Below, one piece after another: positions 47,801 to 60,519 of a stretch of 64,000 bases of DNA. The stretch comes from Hyaloscypha bicolor E (lineage: Eukaryota; Ascomycota; Leotiomycetes; Helotiales; Hyaloscyphaceae). Positions within the stretch are counted from its first letter, which is position 1, and each line of letters begins with the position of its first letter. Below the pieces are notes generated by a model that saw only the letters and a program-made list of their open reading frames with translations, was not told where the DNA came from and ran no database searches. Location: positions 2,981,030 to 3,045,029 of the forward strand of contig NW_020194684.1 of NCBI RefSeq assembly GCF_002865645.1, given 5' to 3'. A program made the position numbers and the translations under genes.

Positions 47801-48331
47801 TAAATATAAGAACTTCTTTACTAGCTTTACGAATCTCAGTCCTCTAGCGGCATTTTTAATTTGCTATTAAATACGCTTATTAAGTGCCTTTATATTAGTT
47901 TCCGAGGGTTTAATAGCTTGAGCGGTAATTAATAGGTTATATAAAGCTTCTGGTTAATAGACTAATATAATATATGCTTCTCTAGTATATTGGGTAATAT
48001 ATTAGTTCTTAATAGAAAAATCTTAATGAATAGTACCTCTATTACTTGTAGTAGTAGTATTTTTTATAGAAATAGTTCGGAGGTTTTTATACTAGTATTT
48101 CTATATAAGAGTAATTCTAGTAATATTCGTATAGATAATACCTCTATTAAACTTGAGATTGTAATTAATAGTAAGGTATTTATACTCCTTGGCCAAGAAC
48201 TTAGCCTCTTAGAGCTTTAGTTATTCTATTTTTGCAAAATCGTTATTTCTGATAAATAGGGTATTATTAGTTTAAAGGCTAATAATTCCAAAGAATTACT
48301 TGCTATAGAGGAGGCAAGAGTTATAAGTTGA

Positions 48332-48532
48332 CTATTCCATAGAAAGCTCATTAATATAATAGGAATAATAAGTCTTAAACCAGTAGTTCCTAGCTTCCGG
48401 TATACTATATAGTAGTTTTATAACCTTTAGAACCGAATTATTATTCAGATTTAGCTCTTTAGCAAACTTGCAAGGTAAGTTAATATAAAAATTATAATTA
48501 AGCAAGGTTATTAATTGGATATAAGCTTGCAA
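48332..48532 (-). pseudogene. Copia reverse transcriptase relic
   Basis: A 66-codon open stretch with LNNNSVLKVIKLLYSIPEAR and NYWFKTYYSYYINELSM, matching the RVT_2 segment (L+.LYGLPEAG..WF.TY) of Copia reverse transcriptase. Flanking codons hold stops. Confidence 0.8.
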
Positions 48533-51500
48533 GATATTATATAAATATAGCTCTATAGTATTTATTATTATGGCAGTAATACTAAGGATAATTCTCTGGC
48601 TAATATATTAAATAGTAGGTAATTATATTAATACCATATGTTTTTTACCGTTATTATAAGCCTGGACGACTAGTCTCGACTTCTTAAACTCTTTTTCCGT
48701 ACCCTTATTCTTAATCTTATTAATAAACTAGGAATTAAAGATATATACTTCCTTTAGTACCTGAGATCTGGGAGTAACCTCAAATATGCCCTTTTCTAGG
48801 AAGCCAGCGACTTTAACTTAATAGAAGTTCTTATATAGGTTATTGTCTTATAGAAATACCGTAATATCTGGGTTTTTGCAAGGGTATCCTCTGCCGTACT
48901 TTAGTAAAATAGCAGAAATGGCAGGAGAAATCATACCTATATTACCTTTGGCCTTACTATAGAGTTCGGGAACAGGTTCAGGTTCGGGGCTATTAGTAAT
49001 AACCTTAATATTCCCTATATAAAAGGGCTTTATAGAGGTTAAGTAAAAGGTAATATTACTATATAGTAGAGCTAGTATATAGTTCTCCCCATTAATGGCT
49101 ACTAGCTTATATAGCCTATCCTAACTACTAGATTAACTGGTATTTCCTTTATATTATATGAGAATATCCGAATTCAAGGGAAGTTTATAGATATTAGTAG
49201 TACTAGAACTATTTCGGGTATTTAGGGCATTTGTAATCTGGTATTTAGCTCAAAGCTTCTGAATTTCCACTATTATCTTTTTAAATACCACTAATTACTA
49301 TAATATAGTTAGTAATAGGGTATTATATTCGGTTATTCGGGGTAAAGTACTATAAACCAAGAGAGTTGGGATAATACCGTCAGGTCTAGCGGAATTATTA
49401 ATGGCCTTAAAAGCTATTTAGAGTATAGTATTCTTATTAATTCTATTAATTTCGGCTATAATAATAAGGTAAGTATATTAAATCGGGCCATAATAGTATT
49501 TTATAATTCTAATAGAACTATAAGCTTTTATAGGAACGATTTTGACCTTGGTTCCTATAGTATTTGTAAGCTAAGTAAACTTCTTATTAGTAAACTGCTT
49601 TCCGGTATCTGCTATAATCTAATTGGAAGGGCCTAAATAGGTATTAATCTAATACTACTTTAGGGTATCCTAAGTATATAATATACTAATATTTTAAAGC
49701 TATTAGCTGGCTTAATATCTAGTGCCTTTATTAATAATATAGAATATAGGCTTACCGGAAATATAGAAAATATTAATAATAATAGAGTAGTTAAAGCTAA
49801 TATTATCTCTTAAATTAAACTTAAATTATTCCGGTAATTGTTTGAATTTCTGGTATTATTTATAGTATTTTATAAGATACTTAAGAACTTCTATATTAAT
49901 ATTATAGCCTGCTTATTCTAGTATATTTCGAAGCTTACTAATAAATAGATAACTAAAACGGTAATATAGATATTATAATTTGACCTCTATAAGAAAGCAG
50001 AGATTATAAGTAAAGAATTCGGAAATAAAGCTTTATAGAATAGTATTCCAAAGCAGGAAAGAGTATTTAAAACATTATACTATAGGTATAAAGTATTTAT
50101 TAGAAGTAACGAGATAATTAGTGAGATTATTAAAGTAAACTCCTAGCTTGTTTATATTAGCCAAGCTAAGTAGGAATAGAGTCTTTACAGGTATAATATG
50201 GAATTATACTTACCTAATTAGTATTCTTATTATTATAGATCTAATAGAAGATATAGATCTAATACCAAACTAGATATTAATTTGACCTTTAGTAGTTTTA
50301 TCAAGTTTAATATTACTATTAGTCTGCTATAAAGCTTGGAATTAGTCAGAACTAGCGGTTAAGAATCTGGAGGCTCCGGTATTAATTATAACTCCGTAAA
50401 AGCAGTAAGTATTATATCTTAATATACTATTAATTATAAATATCTGGGCGTTTTCTATCTATTTAATAGGCTCTAAGGTATGGTTTTTGCCTATTATCTA
50501 ATATATAAGAGAAAGGGAAGTAAGGTTATTTATAAGGATATTAGTTATAGGAATAGTAGAAGCAGGGGCTATAGGAGTGGCTAGAAAGCTCTTAATAGAA
50601 GTAAAGTAGGAATTAGAATAATATTTCTCTCCTTTATCCGTTTCTGCTAGTAAAGCTTTAAAAGCATTACTTACTAGTTCGTTCTTACTACTCTTATTAT
50701 TCTTTTCTCCTTTGAATTTAGTAATATACTATATATAAGTATTACTAAAGTATTTATTAAAGTTACGGGTATTTTGGGATCTAAATTAGTAAATGTTTCT
50801 ATTCTTAAATTAAGCCTTTTCGGCCTCTTATTTCTCTGGTATATATTTCTATAAGCGGTATTCGGGTCTCTTATATATAAAATATAACTTTGGAATATAC
50901 TTATTATAATTACGGGATTTGGAATAGTTATTACGGGTTCCGAAGTTATGGCTGGGTCCGTATTAATAATTTCCGGATAGACGGTGGTTTGGAAGGTTTT
51001 GAGAATAGTATTATTAATTAGTAAAGTAGGTTTCGGTAGTAATTTATTACTTTTTCTTATAGGTAGTAATAAATAATTAGAGCTTATTAATAAGCTGGCC
51101 GAGATTATTAGGAGGGTCCGAAACTATATATTAGTATATTAGTAAGCCTTAATAGAAGATAATAATCTTATTATATAGGAATTTGGTACTTTATAAGGCA
51201 AGAGTAAGGCTATACTATAATTTATATAGGTTATTAATTAGTATTTAGATAAGCTCAAATATTGTCTTTTTAGGGTTCTTTACTATTATAGTTACTAAGA
51301 TAGTAATATTCTATTTATCTAAATTTCGATAATAGAAACCGGGGCCTTTAAAGAAGCTATGAATATTTATATAGGCCTCTTTATATATATGGCTCGAGAG
51401 CTAGTTATTATAGAAGTAGTCTTATATAAGTTCCTTTAATATAGTGGAAAAAGCTCTTGCTAGTGCCTCTTCTGGGAGCTTTATATATTAGCAGATATTA

Positions 51501-52806
51501 AGGAAAATAGTAAGTTTATAATCGAAACTGCTATTAGTTCTATTATACTTCTATACTTCGGAGTATATCTTTACTATTTCCCTAATAAGCTTTCTAGTAG
51601 AAATAGTAGATATTAATTAATAGTAGTTCGGGTTCGGTAGTAATACTAGTAGTAATAAAGATAGAAGTAGTAAATAGCCTTAATTTAGAAAAGGTAAATA
51701 GATAGCTTGATTTCTCGACTGAGATTATCTGGTTTCCTTATATCTAGTTTTATCTAGAATAAGATAAACTAATATAATAGGTCCCTAAAGAAGATCTGTT
51801 CTAATTAGATTATTATTAATAATATTAGCTTTATTTTATATACTCTTTGTCTTTTCTTAGGTAAGGTTAATAAAGAATTATATAATAGTAAGGTTTCTAT
51901 AGTTCTATTTAATATAAATACTACTATACCGAAGTTGGGCTCGAAGATTTTATATAAGTATATAATTAATTAGACTATATACTATAGTATTAAAGTTTTT
52001 AAAGTTATTCTAGAACAGATCCTATAGGTTATTATTACTTTTCCTATATAAGATATACTAATATATTTTAGTAGTTATATATTCCTAAAGTTTAGCCTTT
52101 ATTATAGTTACCGGGTTAATACTGTTCTTTTATTTCTTAATTAGTTTCTTTCCCTTATTAGTATCTATACTAAACCGAATTCAGGTTCTCCCTAGTATAT
52201 ATATATGGTTTGTAGCAAGAGGGATTTAAAGGTAAGATAGTTCATAATAGGTTTATAGAAAGGGTTTAATAATAAAGGTATCCAGATACCTAATTTAGAT
52301 ACTAGATATCCTAGATACCTAGAAGTATTATAGGTATTAAAGTAAATATTTCGCCCTTAAATATTTTGTCTATAATAAGAAATTTAAGAAATGAAATATT
52401 ATGATTCCGGGAAAGTCTAAAGCTCGAAGAACTCGATTTAATAGTAAAATCGAAGTAGTAATTAAATAGCTTTAAGGGCATATATAGGGCATATATTCCG
52501 GAAAGAGAGTCCCGTAGATATAGGTATTATATAAATAGAAAAGATAGTTTCTAAGAAGGTAGTTTTGGGGCCAAAAGAAGTTAGTTTTAAAAGATAATAG
52601 AAATTAAATAAATAAATAGTTAAATGGCTGACTGCTTATTAATTAGTAAGAACTAGATATTTTCTCTATAGGCTACCGAATGCTTTCGTGAAATTAATAA
52701 GTAGTTCCCTCCTTTAATATAGAATAGACTAGATTTGTCTTAGGCTACCGAATACTTTTAGGACTAATCTAAAATCTTCTCTAATCTATATATATAAACT
52801 AATTAG

Positions 52807-53089
52807 TATTAGTTTACTAGTAATATATAATACTATTACGTAAGTCATAGAATGCTATTTGTATATAGTTAGTAAAGTTATTATTTAGAAGTAAGGATTA
52901 CAGTATTATAGTATTAATATGTGATCCCTAAATCTGCTAAGCCTAAAGGGGTCTAGTCTACTAGTCGAGTTACTAATGGGACGCGAGGTCACATGACTAT
53001 ATCCCGTATCCCATATCCCATTACCCATGTCCCGTATCCCGTGTCCCGTAACTACACACGTGACTCCCAAAGGAATAGCTATACCAATA
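52807..53089 (-). repeat. Copia 5' LTR (right copy)
   Basis: Aligns along its full 283 bp with 46,816-47,098 without gaps that I can see; all mismatches noted are C/T or G/A. It ends at AATACCAATA and is followed by ATTAT. Confidence 0.92.
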
Positions 53090-53094
53090 ATTAT
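53090..53094. repeat. Target-site duplication, right (ATTAT)
   Basis: ATTAT directly after the right LTR, identical to 46,811-46,815. Confidence 0.85.
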
Positions 53095-53879
53095 TTTCTT
53101 TTGAAATTATTAGACTATTACTATTATAGCTTATATATACTCTTATATATTATAGAGCCTATATATAATATTATTTATTATTTAAATAAGTAATATTTTT
53201 TTGCTTTCTTTATTAATTTTATTCTAAAGCTATATTAGTTTAATATAGTATTTATAAAATAGAAAAAATAAACTAATTTCTATAAATAAAATATTTCAAT
53301 TATAAATTATTAGTTTAATATATAATAAAAGAGTTATTTAGTTTATTTAATTATAATTTATAAAAATATAAAGAAAAGTTTTAATTATTTAATTTATTCT
53401 TTTTATAAACCCGTTTATTTTAGAATAATATATTATAAACAGTTAATAAATAATATTTAATAGCTTATATATTCTAGTTTATAATATTTCTATAAATTAC
53501 TTTTTCTAATTAGAGACTATTATTTCCGGAAGCTTATATTAATAATAATAGGTTTATTATAGTAAGAATTACTAAATTGAGGCTAGTATAATTACTTTAC
53601 TTAGTCAGGATCTATATACTTATTTCCTAAAGCTTTATACTTTACTTAAGCTCTTTTCTAACTAGTTTAATTAACTCTTTTACTATTTAATATAATTCCT
53701 TACTCTATAATCTTTATATATATTAGTTATAAGCCCGGCCTTATACTAATAAGCTTCCTAATTAATATGCCGCAAAGAGTATTCAAGAGCTTATTTAATT
53801 TATACTTCGAAAAATCATACTTTAGTTTGTATTTCCATTATTAACTAATTAATAGAAACTATTCCTATAGTTCCTATAG
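53095..53879. other. AT-rich RIP-degraded DNA, unidentified
   Basis: Heavily mutated sequence between the Copia element and the gag-bearing fragment. It should be the pre-integration host DNA continuous with 45.3-46.8 kb. No coding trace legible. Confidence 0.5.
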
Positions 53880-55297
53880 TTTCTAAAGCTCAATCGCGAT
53901 TATATTAGAGTCTATAATAAAAATTATTATTCTAAAGAACTGCAGTTTCTGGGCAGACTGGTTTAATACTCTCTATAAAATAGCCGGTAATAAGGGCATC
54001 TGGAATAAGATTAACTTATTTAATAATAAAGTAATTGAAATAAATATAGTAGCTCTTCCCAGGCCTCTCCCTATAATTAATAAGCTTATACTAAAGGAAA
54101 TAGAAGATTACTATACTAGATACCAAGTTAATATAGAAAATTGGGATAAAGATACTTGACCTATAGTTAAGAAAGAATTAAAACTAGTATCTCTATAGCC
54201 TATAATATTCGGGGATATTAGAGACTACTATTCGGTACTCTTACGGGACTATAAGATCAAGAAACTAGACTAGACAAATAAGCTAGTATACTACTATATA
54301 ATTAGGTAGTAGCTTTATTAAATAGTTAATATAGAGATTTTTATAAACTCTACTTTGGGACTTAAAGAAAGTAAGCAGAGCTCTATTTATAAGGTTCTTA
54401 AGGCTTTATTAACGAAATACGGTTCTATAGATATAGTACAAATTACTGCCGCTCGGAGAATATATAGCTCGGTCCTACTATAAGTAAGTAAAGGAGAAAT
54501 AAGCCCAAAGTACTAGTTTACTAATTAGGAGAAGATACTTAATTATACTAGAGCTCTTAAAATTACCGAAATTAAAGGTATTCTAGTAGTAATTGAGTTC
54601 TTAATAGCTCTCTAGTAAAAACTTATACTAACTTGGGTAATAAAATAGACTCTATAACCTTTCTTTCTATAATACTTTCCTCTATAACCCTCCTCTCCCT
54701 TCTATATAAATAGTCGAGTATAATCTATATCCCCGGCAGAATACTAATTATTTTGCAAGTAGGGCAAGTATATATACTATAGTAGTAATGAATACTAGAT
54801 AAAGGACTATAATATTGAACTATATAGGAAGAAGATATCTCCAGGACCTAAGATTATAGTAGGTAAGAACGGTAGAAAAGTCAGAATCTGTATAGTTAAT
54901 AATTCTGATTCTAAAGGCTATAATTCTAATAGTAGCTATGATTCTGATTACTTAATTGGACCCTATAGCCCTGATTCTGATTTACATTCAGATTTGGAAG
55001 AACTGGCATATTAGGAACTAGTAGAAGGTATGGGTAGGGGATACCGGAAATAGGGCATATGAGATTATATGATTTTCGAGTGCTCGGGACGAGCTTTCCT
55101 AAAGGGGGGGGTAATATTACGCTTTACTGCTTTACTAGTAAATTTAGTATTACGTGACCGCAATAACGTATACGGCTGGGGCTAGTATTTAGAATACCAA
55201 AGCTCCTGTATTTAGAGCTTCCTTCCTTAGTTTAGAAGCCTCGGATTAAGAGCCACTTTACCTTACTTTCCAAGCCCAGAGACCCGGTTTCGTAATA
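53880..55297 (+). mobile_element. gag-bearing LTR-retrotransposon fragment
   Basis: Plus-strand translation, broken by a few stops, reads like a Copia-type gag: FWADWFNTLYKIAGNKGIWN, a proline-rich PRPLPII linker, IEDYYTRYQVNIENWDKDT, LTKYGSIDIVQITAARRIYS, then a decayed CCHC zinc knuckle (LFCKxGKYIYY...NEY, where Tyr replaces Cys/His as G-to-A or C-to-T mutation would produce) and FECSGRAFLKGG. Immediately after, a purine tract AAAGGGGGGGG (about 55,099-55,109) precedes GTAATATTACGC, which looks like a polypurine tract followed by an LTR start. The LTR-like stretch ends near 55,297. No matching upstream LTR or pol region was found. RIP is lighter than in its neighbours. Confidence 0.6.
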
Positions 55298-58200
55298 GTT
55301 ATTAATTAGATATAAGCTTATAAGATATTATATAAATATAATTCTATAATATTTATTATTATAATAGTAATACTAAAAATAATTCTCTGGCTAATATATT
55401 AAATAGTAAATAATTATATTAATATTATATACTTCTTATTATTATTATAAGCTTAAATAACTAGTCTTAATTTCTTAAACTCTTTTTTTATATTCTTATT
55501 TTTAATTTTATTAATAAACCGGGAGTTAAAGATATATACCTTTTTTAGTACCTGAAATCTGGAAATAACCTCAAATATATTCTTTTTTAGAAAGCTAATA
55601 ACTTTAACTTAATAGAAGTTCTTATATAAGTTATTGTTTTATAGAAATATTATAAAATCCGGGTTTTTATAAGGATATCTTCTATTATATTTTAGTAAAA
55701 TAGCAGGAATAGTAGAAAAAATTATATCTGTATTATTTTTAGCCTTATTATAGAATTTAGAAATAGTTTTAAGTTCGAGGCTATTAGTAATAACCTTAAT
55801 ATCTCTTATATAAAATGGCTTTATAGAAATTAAATAAAAGATAATATTATTATATAGTAAAGCTAGTATATAGTTCTTTCTATTAATAGCTATTAACTTA
55901 TATAATTTATTCTAATTATTAAATTAATTAATATTTCCTTTATACTAAATAAAAATATTCGAATTCAGAAATAGTTTATAAATATTAGTAATACTAGAAC
56001 TATTTCGGGTATTTAAAATATTTGTAATTTAATATCTAGCTTAAAGCTTCTGAATTTCTATTATTACCTGTTTAAGTATTACTAATTATTATAATATAAT
56101 AGGTAATAAAGTATTATAAACTAAAAGAATTAAAATAATACTATTAGGGCTTATAGAGTTATTAATAGCTTTAAAAGCTATTTGAAATATAGTATTCTTA
56201 TTAATTCTATTAATTTTAGTTATAATAATAAGATAAATATATTAGATTAGGCTATAATAGTATTTTATAATTCTAATAAAGTTATAAGCTTTTATAGAAA
56301 TAATCTTAACCTTAGTTCTTATAGTATTTATAAGCTAAGTAAACTTCTTATTAATAAACTGCTTTCTAATATCTGCTATAATCTAATTAAAAGAGCCTAA
56401 ATAGTTATTAATCTAATATTATTTAAATATATTCTAGATATATATTATACTAATATTTAAAGCTATTAGCTAGCTTAGTATTAAGTATTTTTATTAATAA
56501 TATAGAATATAAACTTATTAGAAATATAAAAAATAATAATAATAATAATAAAGTAATTAAAACTAATATTATTTCTTAAATTAAACTTAAATTATTCGAG
56601 TAATTAGCTATATTTCTAGTATTACTTATAGTATTTAATAAGATATTTAAGGGCCTTTATATTAATATTATAGCCTATTTGTTTTAGTATATTTCGGAAT
56701 TTACTAATAAATAAATAACTAAATTAATAATATAGATATTATAATTTGACTTCTATAAAAAAGTAGGAATTATAAGTAAAGAATTCGGAAATAAAGCTTT
56801 ATAATATAGTATTTCAAAATGAAAAAGAATATCTGAAATATTATATTATAGATATATAGTTTCTAGTAAAAATAATAAGATAATTAGTAAAATTATTAAA
56901 GTAAATCCCTAGCTTATTTATATTAGCTAAGCTAAATAAAAACGAAGTCTTTAAAAATATAATATAAAATTATATTTATATAATTAGTATATTTATTATT
57001 ATAAATCTAATAGAAGATATAAATCTAATATTAAACTAGATATTAATTTATTCTTTAGTAATTTCATTAAGTTTAATACTATTATTAGTCTATTATAAAG
57101 CTTAAAATTAGTTAAAACTAGTAATTAAATATCTAAAGGCTTTAAGATTAATTATAATTCTATAAAAGTAATAAGTATTATATCTTAATATACTATTAAT
57201 TATAAAGATCTAGGCATTTTTTATTAAGAGTTTAATAGGCTTTAAAATATAGTTTTTATCTATTATCTAATATATAAGGAAAAGAGAAATAAGGTTATTT
57301 ATAAAAGTATTAGCTATAATTACTAGTAAAGCAGGAGTAATAAAAGTAGCTAAAAAGCTCTTAATTAAAATAAAATAGAAATTTAAATAGTATTTCTCTT
57401 CTTTATTTATTTCTACTAATAAAGCCTTAAAAGTATTATTTACTAGTTTATTTTTATTATTCTTATTATTTTCTTTACTTTTAGCTTTAGTAATATACTA
57501 TATATAAATATTACTAAAGTATTTATTAAAATTGCAAATGTTTTAGAATCTAAACTAATAGATATTTCTATTCCTAAATCCAGTTTTTTTAGCTTTTTAT
57601 TTCTCTAATATATATTTCTATAAATAGTATTCGGGTTTCTTATATATAAAACACGACTTTGAAATATAATTATTATAATTATAGAACTTGTAATAGTTAT
57701 TACAGGTTCTAAAGTTATAACTAGAACTATATTAATAATTTCTGAAAAAGTAATAACTTAAAGAGTTCTAAGAATAGTATTATTAATTAATAAAAAAGAT
57801 TTCGGACTTGACTTATTATTAATTCTTATATATAATAATAGATAACTAGAGTTTATTAATAAGCTAGCCGAGATTTATAAAAGAATCTGAAATTATATAT
57901 TTATATATCCGGGAACCTTAATAAGAAATAATAATCTTATTATAGAAGAATTTAGTATTTTATAAATTAGAAATAAAACTATATTATAATTAATATAGTT
58001 TATTAATTAGTAATTAAATAGTTTTAAATATTATTTTTTCCGGGAATTTAGCTATTATTAAAGCTAATATAATAGTATTTCACTTGTTTAAATTTCGATA
58101 TTCGAATTCAGGGCTTTTAAAAAAGCTATAAATATTAATATAAGCCTTTTTATATATATATTAAAAGAGCTAGTTATTATTTTAAAAGTAATCTTAAGCT

Positions 58201-59716
58201 AGTTTCTTTAGTATAATAGAAAAAGCTCGTATTAGTACCTTTTATAAAGGCTTTATATATTAGTAAATATTAAGGAAAATAATAAGTTTATAATTAAAAT
58301 TACTATTAGATTTATTATACTTTTATTTTTTAGTATAAATCTTAGTAACTTCTCTAATAAATCTTATAATTAAAGGTAAAAAAAATAATTAAAAAGCATT
58401 CGGATATAGTTATAGTAATAGTAATAGGGCTAGTAAAAGTATATTATTTATTTCTAGAGCTTTTATACTAGTATATAAATCTGGTAAAGATATAGAATAT
58501 AATAATAGAAAAGAAAATAGTAATAGTAATATAGGAATATTAAAGATAATAGGTTCTAGGTACTTGTTTTTTATAAGAATAATAAAGCCTAATAGAATTA
58601 GTCTCTTAATAAGGTCTAGTCTAGTTACTAATAGATTCTTATTTATCTAAATATATTATATATTTTCTTTAATAATAGAAAACAGAATAATTATAAAAAT
58701 AAAAATACTAGTATTCTATTATATATATATACTACTATACTAAAGGATCTTATATAGATATAGTATTTCCGGAAGTTCAAGTTTATTAAAATTCACTTAA
58801 TAAATAAAGTTCTTAAAGTTATATCTAAATAGTTTCTAAAGGTTATTATTAATTATTTTATAGAGAATATATTAAAATAGCTTAGTATTTAAAAACTCAA
58901 ATATCTTATATATTATAGTAGTATCTAGATTAATTTTATATTTTTATTTTATGATTATTTCCTTGAAATTATTAGTTCCTATAGGTATAAAATAATTAGA
59001 TTAGATAAATTTAATAAAGAAATTATTTATTATAATAGGTTTTATTAATATATGTTCTATAGGCTTATATCTTATTCGAGATATAGTAATTTATAAGAAG
59101 AATAAATTCGTAAAAAAGAGGGTGATTTATAAAATAAATAAATAGAAATTATTATATTTAAGATAAAAATTTCGTTTATAATAAGAAATTTAGGAAGTGA
59201 AATTTAAGAAATAAAATATTAAGATTCCGGAAGAACTTAATAGTTCTAAAGCTTAAGAGCTCTAGATATTTAGATAGTTATAAGAAAAGTAAATTTTTTA
59301 TAAAAAGGATAGTTTTATAGAATAATTAAATAGTTAAATAATTAACTATTTATAGTATTTTAATAAGAAATAGTATTTTTCCTCTTTATAGAACCAAATT
59401 ATAAATAAAGGCAACTATTATTTCCTCTCTTTAATATAGTATAATCGGGCCTTAGTAAAATCAAATACTTTTCTTTTCTTATAGAACCAAATTATAAATA
59501 AAGGTAATTAATAGTTATTTCCTCTTTAATATAGAATAATAGCTTTGCTCCTAAGAAACCAAATTTTAAATAAATATAGCTTAATTCTTTTTATTATCTG
59601 ATTTATATATATAAACTAATTAGTATTAGTTTATTAGAAATATATAGTACTATTATATATTTATAGAATACTATTTATATAAGTTAGTAAAATAGTTATT
59701 ATTTAGAAGTAAAAAT
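55298..59716 (-). mobile_element. Truncated, heavily RIP-mutated second copy of the same Copia element
   Basis: Collinear with 48,507 to about 52,900 of the complete element (for example ATTCTCTGGCTAATATATTAA and GCTTCTGAATTTCTATTAT-type blocks occur in both), followed by 93 bp matching the start of the LTR (59,624-59,716). It lacks the RNase H end and one LTR. Almost every difference is C-to-T or G-to-A in this copy, so it has suffered more RIP than the complete element. No open frame remains. Confidence 0.85.
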
Positions 59717-60519
59717 TAATATCTTATCTTTAATATTAGTAATTAAAAGATTAATTAATATATTTAATATTTTAACTTTATATTAAAATATAAGAAGCTC
59801 TTATAATATATAATATATAAGGTAAATAACTTTATATAACTATTTAATAAGCTATTTAATAATAATAAACTTGCTAATATTAATATTAAAGCCTATATTT
59901 TTATTTGAATAAAAATATATTAATAATAAAGCAAGTAAGCTTGGAAGAAAGTTACGAGGTTTTATAATAGTAGTCTTTATAAGCTACTAAACTTGACTTT
60001 TAAAATACCCCTTATTACGACACGTGTTATAGTAAAGGAAAGCCTACCTTAACTAATGTAAGCAGCAACTTCGCAGATCCACGCACTCAAATTTAAGTAG
60101 TAAAATTGATATTAAAAGCGGCAATGATGAAGTTTCAGTTTTGAGATCCAAGAAACTAGTTAATACAGTAGGCCTAAAATCTATCCCATGGCATCCCGCT
60201 AATCCCTAGCGGACAATGTAGATAATAGGCTCAATTTCCCTCACATACGACCATAGACTTGAGGAGAATTGGGCTATCTCTATGGTCCTGGGTTACTCTA
60301 CCATCGAAGGTGCGATATATATCATATCCAGGGGATGAAATCGTGGCCATTAAATGAAATTCAAAAGAGATGCGGTTCTCGGATCTCGTTTGCTAAGCTC
60401 CAGAGCTTCGCTCTCGAGGCAAGTTAAGATCCTCGAAATGAGTTCCAATATTCAAGCCGTAGAACAAGATCGCATAAAGGCAAATCAAAACGCCCACGTG
60501 ATGCTGCTTTTGATTCCTT
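59717..60519. other. Right boundary of AT-rich block and 3' flank of the NDT80-like gene
   Basis: AT-rich DNA gives way to normal composition around 60,000-60,060, marked by CACGTG-containing TTACGACACGTGTTATAG. From there to 60,519 is presumably the 3' UTR and flank of the minus-strand gene. No other gene seen. Confidence 0.5.

Larger units (their letters stand above)
46816..53089 (-). mobile_element. Complete but dead Ty1/Copia LTR retrotransposon
   Basis: A 6,274-bp element bounded by two 283-bp LTRs and a perfect ATTAT duplication. Coding relics are on the minus strand. Near 47,460-47,800 the RNase H region reads SVLASELYSMAYGF and TDLKSLYECLIKLGTT. Near 48,332-48,532 the reverse transcriptase reads SVLKVIKLLYSIPEARNYWF, the Copia counterpart of LLKALYGLPEAGxxWF. 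Integrase and gag regions should lie at 49-52.7 kb but are too mutated for me to delimit. RNase H and RT at the left end place the 5' LTR on the right, as expected for Copia order (gag-PR-IN-RT-RH) on the minus strand. Differences between the two LTRs are all transitions, consistent with RIP. Stops make it inactive. Confidence 0.92.

Noticed and set aside
47990..48220. 76-codon plus-strand frame
   Set aside because: It lies opposite the minus-strand Copia pol region, and its Ser/Asn-rich wording is the antisense of that relic.
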